Source: Strongylocentrotus droebachiensis
Taxonomy: Eukaryota; Echinodermata; Echinoidea; Camarodonta; Strongylocentrotidae
Direction of reading: 5' to 3'
Length of the DNA: 64,000 nt
NCBI GenBank assembly: GCA_035222895.1
Contig: JAVYIG010002547.1
Span: 1-64,000 of the forward strand
The translations under genes were made by a program, and so were the position numbers. Below the pieces are notes generated by a model that did not search any database, had not been told where the DNA came from, and saw only the letters and a program-made list of their open reading frames with translations. Positions 1 through 11,300 of the stretch are shown here, one piece after another. Every line of letters begins with the position of its first letter. Position 1 is the first letter of the stretch.

Positions 1-1065
1 AAGAAGATGGCGACAGAATAGGCGAATAGTGAGTCATTTATCGAAAGCAATTGCAACCAAAATAGTAAAGTGTGATAGATCGTGAAAGGTATGCGAAGGC
101 TGTATAATTGGGAAAATCACTGCGTTAAAACAGGGACGTTCACCTCCCTGGTTAAAATCACCGAGAGGTCGTATAACTCATTCAAGATGAACGACGCTGC
201 CGAGTCAGGTCAATTGTTTCTGTTAATGACCGGTAGCCAGAGAGGTAATTAACTCGCCTTGATCGATGAATTTTCTTTTCATTGCTTATTGAACACGTGA
301 CACCACTCTCAATTCTTTCTCGATTAAAACTCAACTGTCTTCATAAAGGAGATTTACAGCATCGTGATTGGTGTCATATTCGAGGCTATAGCGCAGACGA
401 GGGTTGTGCGACAAATTTATTGATACATCAAGGGCGGGAAATCGCTGTCTCCCCTCTCTGGAGAGTGTTCTGCTGGGAATATTGTTCAGTGAATGCCATA
501 ATCGGGAATTTATATCTTTATATAATGAAGAAGGTGTCTTACATCAAGGAAATTACTTTGGCGGAACCTATATTAACTTGTTAACTCTTATTTTTAGACA
601 TGACGTCGAAGGGAAAGGAATTTTTGTTAAAGCCGATTTAGCTGATTTAGCGTTGCTTGAGACCAATACGTGAAGTTTGGAATAGTTCAGGATTGTAAGT
701 AAACTTGTCTTTTAGAAAATATTTCTGTCTCATGCAAGACCTACAAGTCTGCTTCTAATTTATATTTGGTCTACTTTTAATCATACATTTCGACCGCTGA
801 TTATCTAATTTTTTGTTTACATCCAACGCTATTCCTATTATAATAAGTGCATTGTTATCATATTTTGAACCCATTTGAATGCAAAAATATAGAAAGATAC
901 TTATGTAGGCCAATAACCTATAGAATTAGTATAACCCCAAGCATTTTTTTTTCCTGATTGTTTTCCGATGATTCTGTTGCGCAAAATGAGGTGACAAGCG
1001 AGTATAATATGAAATAATTGTTTTTCTTCCGAGATAGTCAAAACCCATCACCTGAAAAATGTATT
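1..1065. other. unique AT-leaning sequence, no gene seen
   Basis: Only short open frames occur here, up to about 100 codons, overlapping in different frames and starting from non-ATG codons. No domain, RNA gene or repeat is recognised. It is probably intergenic or intronic. Confidence 0.5.
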
Positions 1066-1067
1066 GG

Positions 1068-1145
1068 ATAGATATAATAATAATAATAGCTAGTTCTTAT
1101 ATAGCGCTTTTCAAGACCGAAGGCCCTCTCAAAGCGCTTTACAGA
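1068..1145 (-). repeat. SINE 3' tail fragment (aagcgct...ATT type)
   Basis: The plus strand reads ataataataataatag, then 'atatagcgcttttcaagaccg' split by a spacer from 'caaagcgctttaca'. Reversed, this is the 'tgtaaagcgct...agcgctatataa...(att)n' tail also seen on the SINE at 27405-27736. No tRNA-like head is visible, so it is a tail-only copy on the minus strand. Confidence 0.5.
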
Positions 1146-1880
1146 TATATATATTTCGTTCGTATGTACATTGGCAAGTATGAATTAATCCAAACGCAGT
1201 CGCGAATGTACATAAATGAATTCATTTCGGAATGGGAATCCGTGCTGAGAAATAGCAGAATCCACTCTCAAAAAGGTTCTTCAGCCACTATTTTGGAGTG
1301 GGTTCCACTATAATATCAGAGTAACTCGAAAATGAAGAGATCCCTATAAACATGACTCCTATTAAAAAGATTAAATGTTCCTCTCCTCTGCATTACCAGA
1401 GTAGCTGCATTTAACTCTCTCAACTATAAACCCTTCTACATATGCCCCGATATAACTGACCGCAGTATACAGTCTAATAGATGGCATACTCGGCTTGGCC
1501 ATTGACTCAACAGATCGTTTTGATTGAAATCTAATGCTCTCAAGCCGTCATTAGAACAGTCAACATCCCTATTGTCTACTGTGTACCCGAAGTACACATA
1601 GTAACGGGTCAGTGCCACGCATATGCTAGCATTCGTCGCTGGGAGGGACACGTTTCTCGAAACGGCACCATGAGCTAATTACCTACGAAAACACAACAGT
1701 GTCATGTTTGCTTTCTTTAAGCACAACAAAATTGTGAAATCAGAAAGGCAAAATGCATGAATTTGATGGTCTGAAATCTAAACTCGTATCTTCAGAATTA
1801 TACCTTTGATTATACCATTGGTGATTTTATTCCTCCATTATCATGATTATTTCTACAATACCATTCAACAAGGGTGTACA
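1146..1880. other. unique sequence, nothing recognised
   Basis: No open frame with recognisable motifs and no obvious repeat. A 71-codon minus-strand frame at 1436-1651 carries no recognisable feature. Confidence 0.4.
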
Positions 1881-2105
1881 CACTATGAACATGACGGACA
1901 TAGAAAGAGGACAAAATATACAGTTCCTCAGGTAGACAAAGGAACATCCCTTCACTGCTTTTATGTAAAAATGTGTAGGACAGGTGTCACATGCATATTC
2001 ACCTGTTCTACACATTCTACATAATAGCAGTGAAGGGATGTTCCTTTGTCTACCTGAGGAACTGTATTATGTTGTCCTCTTTCTTTGTCCGTCATATTCA
2101 TAGTG
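1881..2105. mobile_element. fold-back (hairpin) element, 106-bp arms
   Basis: Two long, nearly complementary arms, 1881-1986 and 2000-2105, are separated by a 13-base loop. The ends read cactatgaa / ttcatagtg, and the loop edges read caggtg / cacctg. Mismatches are few. A possible 3-base duplication 'aca' flanks both ends. The form is that of a fold-back MITE; no transposase is encoded. The mirrored open frames on both strands are by-products of the palindrome. Confidence 0.75.
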
Positions 2106-2399
2106 ACATTCATACAACAAGTATTATGCGATTTGACATATTTAGATATTATTGATTATGATTACTAGAAATTAATGTATTCTCGATTTCGCGGTGACCT
2201 TTACCAAATGTGTTTACTTTACACCCTTCTTGTTTCATCCATTGCAGATATGGTTTTACCCGTCGTCATTTTGTATCCATTTCGAGTAGTTCAATTTGAA
2301 TCTTGCTATTTTCTTTTGAGGTACATAAAACGAAGTCTGCTGCATTTTTAGATATTAGTCAAAATATCACAGTATGACGTAATACACTTTGCACTTGAT
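2106..2399. other. unique sequence, nothing recognised
   Basis: AT-leaning sequence between two repeat elements, with no gene or motif seen. Confidence 0.35.
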
Positions 2400-2830
2400 C
2401 TGCCACCTCCTGACGCAGGACTGCGCCACTGATTGACGTTGTTGATGCATTACGTGAATAACATTGTATAAAAAGTGAATTACAAATAAAAAGTGCAAAG
2501 TTTATATTGAGTACCGGCGGGTTTATAGTTGCCTTCATGTAAATCGTCATCATCTATATAGGCTTCCATGTATATGCAGTTTAGTCTAAAACCCTATGCA
2601 TTCTTGAGGCACACGAGGCGTTATTCCGACTGCGTTAATACCTGCGCTAATCAAGCAATTATGAATGCAACTGGCCTATTCGCCAGGTACCCAGTACATT
2701 ATCTTCATTATTAATTTCAGCAACCATTTCTTGAAATATATCGCCCTCACATGGCGAGTCAGAGACAGTACCAGTCGCTGACGCAGTCATACGTCAGGCA
2801 ATTGACGCCTCGTACGCAACCTGCAACAGG
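2400..2830. repeat. 'tgacgca' dispersed repeat with inverted arms
   Basis: The block around 2408-2440 (cctgacgcaggactgcgcc...) is the approximate reverse complement of 2757-2822 (gtcgctgacgcagtc...cgcctcgta). The second arm, with the upstream stretch around 2625-2650 (actgcgttaatacctgcgc), matches the reverse complement of 48603-48760, so this is an interspersed family. 'aaaccctatgcat' near 2590 is also mirrored near 3108-3120 (atgcatagggttt), suggesting a still larger palindromic structure. It is probably a MITE; the ends are not resolved. Confidence 0.55.
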
Positions 2831-3361
2831 CACAACTCGTCAAGCTGTTAGGTCTTAGAGATTAATTACTATTTGCTTACTGTATTTTATCTATTGTAGC
2901 ACTTTCTTAACACTTTCCAAGTAATATCTAGAACACGATGGTAACAAGTTCCTAAAATCAACTTAAGGCAATTTTAATAGCCTCGTCCATCACCTTTTGA
3001 AATGTGCAAACACACATTGTAATGACTTGGTAAGGTAAGACTTGAGATCACGTTTTGGTTGACTTTTCGAAAGTTTTTGCGATCGTGCTGTAGGTTCTCC
3101 CTGCCTATGCATAGGGTTTTACGAGAGGTTCTAGGACTGATGCTCCATATTTGATGTCAGGGTCATAGCAGATATCACTACCCACCCGAACGCAAACAAG
3201 TCTTTAAAGACTTGTTCTCGTTATTTAAATGTGTTTCCTATAACTTTCATTCTTATTCAATTTTTACAAATCTCTATTTCGTTCCCTTCTACGAAAACCG
3301 AGAAAAGCACAATAGTCTCACAACTGATTTTGTCTTGTTGTCTCCTGCTCCCTTCATCTAA

Positions 3362-3363
<2 letters not shown>
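2831..3363. other. unique sequence, nothing recognised
   Basis: No gene seen. It may contain the outer part of the palindromic repeat described just upstream, because of the mirrored 'atgcatagggttt' at about 3108. Confidence 0.3.
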
Positions 3364-3409
<46 letters not shown>

Positions 3410-3410
3410 G

Positions 3411-3459
<49 letters not shown>

Positions 3460-3470
3460 TCTCTCCCTCA
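3364..3470 (+). repeat. (TC)n microsatellite
   Basis: A nearly uninterrupted TC dinucleotide array with a short break (tgtctgtccctcttc) in the middle. It produces a false serine/leucine-rich open frame. Confidence 0.97.
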
Positions 3471-3540
3471 TCATGCTGCAGTTTCTATTGGATAAACTAG
3501 TCACCTATGAAGCGACATGTGCGAGTGTGTGTGCATGCGC

Positions 3541-4011
3541 TGCAATCTGAAGGCTGGTGAGAATCTAGGGAAGATGTAAACCGGTTTAACGCCACAAATC
3601 ACTGTAGGGGATTGTGATTGCAGGAAGTTGCGGCCGACTTCCCGTCCCACTATAACAGCCCCTTCTGTCGATCCCGAAATCCCAAAACGGATCAGTCGTG
3701 GAACAATCGGCGGTGAATCACTGAAATTGAACAGTAATATCGGGAGGAACATTCATGTAATCAGCGTTTTTAGAGCAGCGTCGTTACCTACCACAGCCGT
3801 CTTTCCTCCGTGTGTCCAAAAACGGATTTAAACGTCAGTCGTGGAACAAATGGCGGTAAATTGAAAGGAAATTGAACAGTAATATCCAAAGTAACATTCT
3901 CGTGACCGGCGTTTGTAGAGCAGCAGCAATTGCGGATTTGGATTACGCCAAGGACTGGATTTGAGGGAGCTATGTTTAGAAGCTGCCGAAGGCAATCATT
4001 GTCTCTATAGG
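3541..4011 (+). other. slightly GC-richer block ending in a consensus splice donor
   Basis: Richer in CpG than its surroundings. It ends at 'ctctatag|gtaagtgg' (donor at about 4011), a near-perfect metazoan 5' splice site. No convincing protein is encoded; the 67-codon plus frame at 3628-3831 has no recognised domain. It could be a non-coding exon or simply a repeat; it contains the tandem duplication at 3683-3928. Confidence 0.2.
3683..3928 (+). repeat. tandem duplication, about 143-bp period
   Basis: 'aaaacgga...cagtcgtggaacaa' followed by 'aaattgaacagtaatatc' and 'agagcagc' occurs at about 3683-3780 and again at about 3822-3928. The cagtcgtgg landmarks lie at 3693 and 3836. The copies have diverged by substitutions and small indels. 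Confidence 0.75.
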
Positions 4012-4172
4012 TAAGTGGACCAATGGTTCTGCATTTATTACAATTTAAAGCGGTGCTCGCTCACTGATGTAGTTTGTATTGTGTGCTAGGGTACTACGAG
4101 TGGGGGCGAAGATGGGGTGTGTGGTATAGGAGGAGTGTCTCTACCTATCCTAGAGTAAACGTAATATATGTA

Positions 4173-4250
4173 TAGTGGCGTAGATAAAAGGGGAATATAA
4201 TCCCATGCATGTGCCTCCCCCCCCCCCCCACCACCACCACCATCACCATC
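4173..4250 (+). repeat. 'tagtggcgtag' repeat end followed by poly-C
   Basis: tagtggcgtag at 4173-4183 precedes a poly-C run (about 4218-4229) and a (CCA)n stretch. The same end motif next to homopolymer C/G occurs near 7727-7737 and 59654. It is probably one end of a hAT-like MITE family; the other end is not found here. Confidence 0.4.
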
Positions 4251-4821
4251 GAATAAGGAAACATAAATTAGTAAAACATAGAGGATGAGAGAGAGGGGTG
4301 ATGGGAGGGGGGTAATGTGAACTCCCACTCCCTCTCCCACTCTCCCATTAATCGAATTAGAACTGTATAAATAAATACAAATATTAACGAGATCAATAAC
4401 ACTTTGTTCCAACCTATATAGACATTAAAGGTTGTCCAATATTTTCACTTAAATAAAGTGTAATAGATTTGATAAAGAATGTGTCAAATTTAGGTGATCT
4501 AAAAAAAAGTTTATTATAATCAATATTCTCATGTGAGTAATAGGACATTAGTGAGGGGCATAACAAGGGGAGGAAAAAGGGGAGTTGTTGGAATATGTAC
4601 AGGGAATAGACGGGGAAGAAAAGAGATATATAGAGGGATAGAGGAAAGAGACAGAGAGTGAGATATGACAAATATAATTCTTGTTTGTCTATTTATTCGT
4701 TTATTTCTTTTCATTGATAAAATTAATTCTGGCGATTTAGATAAATGCCCTAGGGGTCACACTCACAACTACATATTAAACGCTCCTTTGGTCGATCAGG
4801 CAAAAAAACTACACGTCTAAT
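4251..4821. other. AT-rich sequence with GA-rich patches, no gene
   Basis: Open frames here are low-complexity translations of purine- or pyrimidine-rich patches. Nothing else is recognised. Confidence 0.4.
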
Positions 4822-5195
4822 AATCTGGATCTGGATCTGGATGTGTACGATGCAGGGCCCTACTGGGCATAAGCGCATCGGTTGAGAGAGAGGGCGCGGG
4901 GGGTATTTAGAAGGCTCTGTCAATGGCCTTCCTGAAATTGCTGATTGATGTGGAGTTTATGGTGTTTTCATCCAAATGGTTCCATTCAATGATGGTAGAT
5001 GGGAAGAATGATTCTATTATATTATTTAGCCTATACGAAATCGATCCATCCTTTGATGTTTGATGTTGTTGTGATAACGAACACAAAACTACAGACATAA
5101 CACTGTGCATTCGTGTTTTTAGGTTGAGCCATACACTGTACTCTAGCTTGTGGCGGATCCATTGATCATTCCTCGAAATATATCGTCCCTTAATA
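4822..5195 (-). mobile_element. 5'-truncated non-LTR retrotransposon, 3' end
   Basis: On the minus strand the C-terminal end of a reverse transcriptase polyprotein (4907-5195) is followed by a short 3' UTR. It ends in about three copies of CCAGAT near 4825-4841. Short tandem repeats at the 3' terminus are a known trait of CR1/L2-group non-LTR elements. The copy is heavily 5' truncated, as is usual for such insertions. Confidence 0.55.
4907..5195 (-). pseudogene. C-terminal fragment of non-LTR reverse transcriptase
   Basis: The minus-strand frame stays open from about 5195 to the stop at 4907. It reads through ...LIKGRYISRNDQW... and carries SFFPSTIIEWNHLDE followed by SISNFRKAI. The pattern 'SFFP-T-I--WN-L---...-S---F+-A' is the usual end of jockey/CR1/L2-type ORF2 proteins, downstream of the RT catalytic core. 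No endonuclease or catalytic RT motif is present, so this is a dead fragment. The sequence differs clearly from the intact element's C-terminus at 8354-8500, so it belongs to another family. Assignment rests on motif recognition only. Confidence 0.5.
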
Positions 5196-5199
5196 AGAA

Positions 5200-6305
5200 T
5201 TATTTGTCATATAATCTTTCCTGTTTCGTTTCATTTACTCTGTGGGGGACCCCCCATTATATTGATTTCTTAGTAGATTATATTTTGTTATTTTGACTGA
5301 ACTACATGGAATAAAGAATATCTGCCATGATTGAATCATTTCATGGGCTCTGTGTATAGTGTGTTTTGTGTTACTGTTGCCGTAAATCATGAAACTCAGA
5401 CTTTTCTGTCACATAAAATCAACAGCAATATTAATCTATGTATTCTTATGATAGACTCACCACAGTGTAAACCAGTTTTCATCTCTTTTGAGTTACATGT
5501 TACCAGCACTCGCGACGCCTTTTTATGTTAAGAGAGCTTGGTACTACATAGCACTTTAGCTGATTAATTTCGATTACAGCCAACATTTCATTCGTTTCTA
5601 TATTATCATTGTTACTTAATCCATTAACTACTGGATTCTCACATTCCCATATGATTAATACAGTAACCACCCGGCCCCAGTAGGCAATGGCTTTATTATC
5701 ATATACCAATCAACACTGCCACCAAACGGAAACATCATTAATGGAGACAGAAACTGTAGCTTGTCGTGCTAATGCTGCCCCCCTCCTCCATCTAAATGAA
5801 CGTGGCATTTTCAGAAAGCCTACTGATAAAATACCAGTTTGGTACTTCCATACATGAAAAGGCGAAGCTAAAAACGAGCCATGTTGGGAAAGGAGAGGAG
5901 GGAGGTGGCGAGAGAGAAACGGTGAAGTGAAGGTGTAGAAGGAAGTGCAATAATCCGTACTTAAATAGGTACATTCCTCTTTCCCTCTACTGTATTAGGG
6001 GTTTTCCCTTTTTTTCTTTCTTCTTCATTTTTTGCCGTTAATTGAGGGGGCGGGGCACACGTGCCTTTAACACTACACAGATTGGTGAGAAAATGCAATC
6101 GTCGGGTAGAAATAGGATGGTGCCCCATAGTGTCGGGCAGAGATAATGCGTTAGAGTGGAATTACACCTGTGTCAAAAGAGACGCCTCGTAATATGGAAA
6201 CATCCATGATAATGAAATCGAGAAAAATTGTAGTGAGTGATGGACTGACGGGAAAAGGCTGAAAAGAGGAGGATGTAAACGATAGTTTAAATAATATCCT
6301 AGGTA
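5200..6305. other. unique sequence, no gene seen
   Basis: Short frames only. No recognisable domain, RNA or repeat boundary. Confidence 0.4.
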
Positions 6306-6307
6306 AC

Positions 6308-6353
6308 AGATAGAGAGTGAGTGAGAGAGAAGGAGAGAAAGAGAGAGGGGAGG

Positions 6354-6387
<34 letters not shown>

Positions 6388-6568
6388 GTGAGAGACGGAG
6401 AGAGAGAGAGAGGGGGGAGAGAGAGAGAGAGAGATGTGATGACAAAAGAGAGATGGAGTGTAAAGGAGTGGAGAAAGCGAGAGAGAAAGAGAGAGAGAGA
6501 GAAAGAGAGATAAATAGAAGCGAAAGAGAGATAAAGAGTGTGTGAGAGAGAGAGAGAGAGAGAGAAAC
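6308..6568 (+). repeat. (GA)n microsatellite complex
   Basis: A compound GA-rich array with interruptions such as gatgtgatgacaaaag. Three overlapping CT-strand frames of up to 148 codons are translations of this repeat and not genes. Confidence 0.95.
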
Positions 6569-7416
6569 AAAAGGCAAATAGAAGAAAAGGGAAGAGAGGT
6601 AATCGCACGCGGAATTAAAAATAGATATGGCTAATGCATTGATACAAGAACATGTCGAAATTCAATGTTTACACTATTGGTTTGATGAAAAGAATGGTAA
6701 TTTTTATACCATTGCCCAATTTAGCCTTTTAGCGAGCAAATAGCGATAAATATGTCAGAGACTGGTTACAAAAATAGAAAGGAAATCTATCATAAAAACA
6801 TGGCATTTAAGTTTAATATAAATGCAAACATATTGTATTGTTGTTATCAAACGATATGTATTATTGCCATGAAAATGGAATTACCAAATATGATTGATTA
6901 TTATCCGTAGATAAGGTTATTCATGTTTTTATTGACTAATGCCCCAAAATCGGTGCTGCGATTTGTGCCATTGTCGTGTCCTTTCCCCTGCGGGCATATC
7001 ACGATGTTGGCTTATAATAGTCGATGACAACAACAAACTATTCCTCTTATGTAAATCTGTCACTTAATAACTAGGTGAATGTACTCTACGGCTTGTATCT
7101 ATAACCATAATAACACTGCACACAATAAAGACGGACCAAGTTACACATATTTATGATAGAGCGCATGGTGCCAATCTATTCTGTACAAATTATTGCTCTT
7201 CGGATAAAACGACATGAATACATTCGTGATGTAAATACGAGAATAGATTTCATAATGAATTGATTTGGGTCTTTTGTACATTTCGTTTTACAGAATTGTG
7301 GTGAATTTTACGGGATAAAGAAGTTGACATAAATGACTCGATCAAAGTTTTGTTGTTGTTTAGGCTTATGCCTACTTATATAAATGATATACATAATATT
7401 TTAGTTGAGTCCTCTG
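6569..7416. other. unique AT-rich sequence, no gene seen
   Basis: No frame of note and no repeat recognised. Confidence 0.4.
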
Positions 7417-7737
7417 TCGTGGTGTATCCAGTCAGCGGGGGGGGGGGGCATCGATCTTTCAAGTTGTATAAAATATGAATTGACAAGGATACCGATTAGG
7501 GAGTTCCCCTTTCGCACTTTCTTTCTTCTTTTTTTCTCCCGTTTTCTCTTTTTCTTCTCCCCCTTCCGCTCGTCTCTCTCTCTCTCTCTCTCTCGATCGA
7601 TCGATATATATATATATATATTTCTGTCTGTCTCTTTTTTTCTCTCGGTTCTCACTTTTTCGTCATGCGATGGGGGGAACATAAACCCCCTTCCCCCCCC
7701 CCCCCCCCCCCCTGTGTTCCGACTACCTACGCCACTG
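7417..7737. repeat. poly-G/poly-C bounded MITE-like repeat with microsatellite core
   Basis: The left end reads gtggtgtatcc...gcgg then poly-G (7437-7449). The right end is poly-C (about 7693-7712) then gtgttccgactacctacgccactgg. The outer motifs are roughly inverted copies of 'cagtggcgta'. The interior holds (TC)n at 7572-7594 and (TA)n at 7603-7621. The retrotransposon's 3' end lies just downstream, so it may have inserted beside or into this repeat. Confidence 0.4.
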
Positions 7738-7754
7738 GTTGGACCATTTGTAAG

Positions 7755-7784
7755 TTTCAAGGTTCATTTTTTCAAGGTTCATTT
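7755..7784 (-). repeat. 3'-terminal tandem repeat of the retrotransposon
   Basis: Two exact contiguous 15-base units: tttcaaggttcattt at 7755-7769 and 7770-7784 on the plus strand. On the element's strand they read AAATGAACCTTGAAA twice. CR1/L2-type elements commonly end in such short repeats in place of poly(A), so this marks the 3' boundary. Confidence 0.75.
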
Positions 7785-8353
7785 TATTTCTTTCTTTCAC
7801 AACATTTTTACATATAATAATAGAACAAAAAAACAGCATAAGAAAAAACAATTTAAGTGCAATTTTAAGTCGATATATAATCCAAATGAAAGAAAGTGGA
7901 GACCTTAGAAAAGCTGGGCTTGTAAGAGCAAGGTCCCCATATAACATAATCCATTAATGTTTCACTTTTAAAAATGTTTCAAAGTTATCAAAAACTACAC
8001 ATGATTAAATATGGGGGAAATATTTACAAAAGGGATAGCTTGAAATGTGAAAAGGAGAGGATGAAAATATATACAAAGGGATCAAGAGGAAAAAAGCAAA
8101 CTGGAACGAGAAAAACAACAAAACAGAGAAAAAAACAGAGAAAGAAGAAAGTTATATGTATATAGGGGAAAATGGTATTAGGTGTAAAGAAAAAGAAAAA
8201 AATAGAAGAGAGGAGGGGGGGGGTGAGAGAATGTGAAATGCTGACATTTATATTGAATAATAAAACATAACAAAAACAAAAAGATAATGCACGTTATCAA
8301 TAACAATTGATAAATTATTTCCTAATATCATTTCTGGTGATATAATTTTTACG
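7785..8353 (-). other. 3' UTR of the non-LTR retrotransposon
   Basis: AT-rich sequence between the ORF stop and the terminal repeat. It includes an AATAAA-like string (gaaataaaat) just before the repeats at 7785. It contains no open frame of interest. Confidence 0.6.
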
Positions 8354-11300
8354 TTAATTGTCGACATAGTTACTCAATAAATGTAATTTCAATTTGCGTT
8401 TAAAACCAAAGACACTGACAGATCTAGTTACATTGATAGGGAGTGAGTTCCAAAACTTGGGACCAGTACAAGCCAGCGTCTTCAGAGCAAAAGCAGTTCT
8501 TACACGTGGAATATGAAGTGCAGTTGCCTGCCTTGTATTATAGCTATGAATTTGATTGTTCTTTCGAAATATTTGTATTAACACATTTGGGAGAGTACCA
8601 TTTTCAAAACCATACATAATTGCGCCTAACTGTATAAAGTAAATGTCTTCAACCTTCAATAGCTTATTACTGTAGAACAAAACATTAGTATGAGCACGAT
8701 AGCTCGCATTAAAAACAACTCTAACCACCCTCTTTTGGGCAACACAAATCTTATCTAATTGTGTTTTCAATGACTTCCCCCATGCCAGCACTCCATAATT
8801 GAGATAAGGCAAAATTAAAGTAGAATACAAAATAAGCAAAATTTCTTGTGGGACAAAAGAACTTAATTTATAAATTACACCAGTATTTCTAGACACGACT
8901 TTACAAATATTAGTACAATGAGATTCCCAAGACAGCTTCTCATCAATATGTAGCCCAAGAAACTTGGTGGAAGTTACTCTCACAACATTAACATCATCAA
9001 AAAATACATTTCCAGGTACATCCTTTAGGGAGTTACTAAAAAACATATAGTTTGTCTTTTGAAGATTCAAGGACAACTTATTTGCATGAATCCACAAAAT
9101 AACTTTTTTTAATTCAATATTAACTGTATCTAATAAAACTTCAGGGTTTTTATGAGAAAAAAATACACTTGAATCATCTGCAAAAAATATGAAAGATAGT
9201 ACATCAGATGAAAGATAAAAATCATTAATATATAATATAAAAAGAAGGGGGCCAAGAAGGGACCCCTGAGGGACCCCACAAGATATAGTTTGATGACTTG
9301 AGTCAGTTCCATTTAATGATACATATTGTTTTCTGCCTGTTAAATAGCTCCTGAACCAGCTAAGAGCGATGCCCCTCACTCCATAATATGACAATTTACT
9401 TATTAAAATTTCATGATCAACCGTATCAAACGCCTTAGAGAAATCCAAAAATATACCAATTGTATGAAGGTGATCATCTAGTGCTTGAGCAATTTTATCA
9501 ACAAAGTGTAAAATTGCATGTATAGTGGTGTGCTTTTCACGAAAGCCAAATTGGAATTTTGAAAATATTTCAGTCTTTTTTAAAAATATCACTGTTCTAT
9601 CATATATAAGTTTTTCTAAAAGCTTTGAAAAGGATGTCAATAATGAAATGGGTCTATAATTACTTAATGTTTGAGGATCACCCTTTTTAAATATTGGCAC
9701 TACCTTAGCAATTTTCATTTGTCCTGGTACAATACCAGATAAGAAAGACAAATTATAAATATGAACAAGTGGTATCACAATTCCATGTATAATATCCTTA
9801 ATTAATTCATTTTTTATGCCATCAAAGCCAGGACTCTTATTACTTTTAAGCGAACTCACAAGTTTAAACAATTCTATTTCATTTGTGGGCATTAAAAATA
9901 GGCTATCTATATTGGGTTCTTGCATAAACTCAATAAAACTTTTCTGACATCTAGGAATAGAGTCCTGAAGTTTCAGCCCGACATTACAAAAATAATCATT
10001 AAAATTGTCCACAATAATTTGTCTATCTTCTACGGAACAACCATTCACATTTATACATTTGATATTTGTAGTTTTTACTGATGGCTTAAAAAAACTTATA
10101 ATTACTTTCCATGTATTCTTAATATTATTAAATGTCATTTGAAATTGAGCAGAGTAATATTTTTTCTTAGCAACACGCAATACAGAAGTAAGAGTATTTC
10201 TATAATTAGAATACTTTCTCCACAAAAAATCAGAGCTTCTCCTTTTATATTGATAATACAACTTATTTTTCTTAGTAATTGACCTTAATATTGATTTAGT
10301 TATCCATGGCATACGAGGAACTTTATTATAATTCTTCTTTTTATATTCAACCAGAGGAACATTCTCACCATACAACAACATGAATTTATTAAAGAAATTA
10401 TCAAAAGCACTTTCAACATTTTGGTCTGAAAGAACATCATTCCAATCAGTTGCAATTAATGCCTCTCTCAATTTGGCAATATTTTCAGGAGTTCCTTTAC
10501 GGACAGACGTGCGGCCTCTAGGCTCACAATTCAATTTCACCGAAGACAACATACAGTATACAGGAAAATGATCAGACATGTCAGATACTATAATTCCAGA
10601 GGGTGGATATGGTTGTACATTACAAAAAATATTGTCAATTAAAGTACTGGAAACTTCTGTTATTCTTGTTGGCTTAGTGATTAGGGGCAATAATGAGAAA
10701 GACATTAACATGTTTAGAAAAACATCAATTCGATTATCGTTATTACAAAGTAATAAATTCAAATTAAAGTCTCCCATAAGATAGAGTGACTTTCCAACTA
10801 AAAGTGGATTGTCTAAAATTGACTGAATTTCATTTACAAAATCATTAAAGTTACCATTTGGGGGCCTATATACAACTCCTATAAAATGATTCTTTTGACC
10901 AGGGTTATCAATCTCAACAAAGATAGTTTCTATATGATCTGACATTATATCAAGATCGTGATGTATCTGGTATTCTAATTGGGAAGGAATATACAAAGCA
11001 ACACCTCCTCCACGTCTACTTTGTCTATTGTTGTTCACAAGATTAAAACCAGAAATAGAAAAAAGGCTCCTATCGGCTTCACTCGTAAACCATGTCTCAG
11101 TGACACCAAGTATTACACGTCCTAGATTGATATTATCAATGAATCTTAACATTTTGTCAAAATTCTTACAAACACTACGCATATTTATATGAAGAAGAGT
11201 TAAGCCACTGTTCGCATGATTATATTTAGATGCCGTTTCAAAAAATTGATCTTCTGTATGATAATTACAATTAACATTAGGGATATCATAACCGTCACAT

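Noticed and set aside
3364..3470. CRISPR or satellite array
   Set aside because: It is a plain dinucleotide microsatellite without spacers.
6151..6608. Overlapping Ser/Leu-rich frames up to 148 codons
   Set aside because: They are present in three frames at once, as expected from a (GA)n microsatellite.
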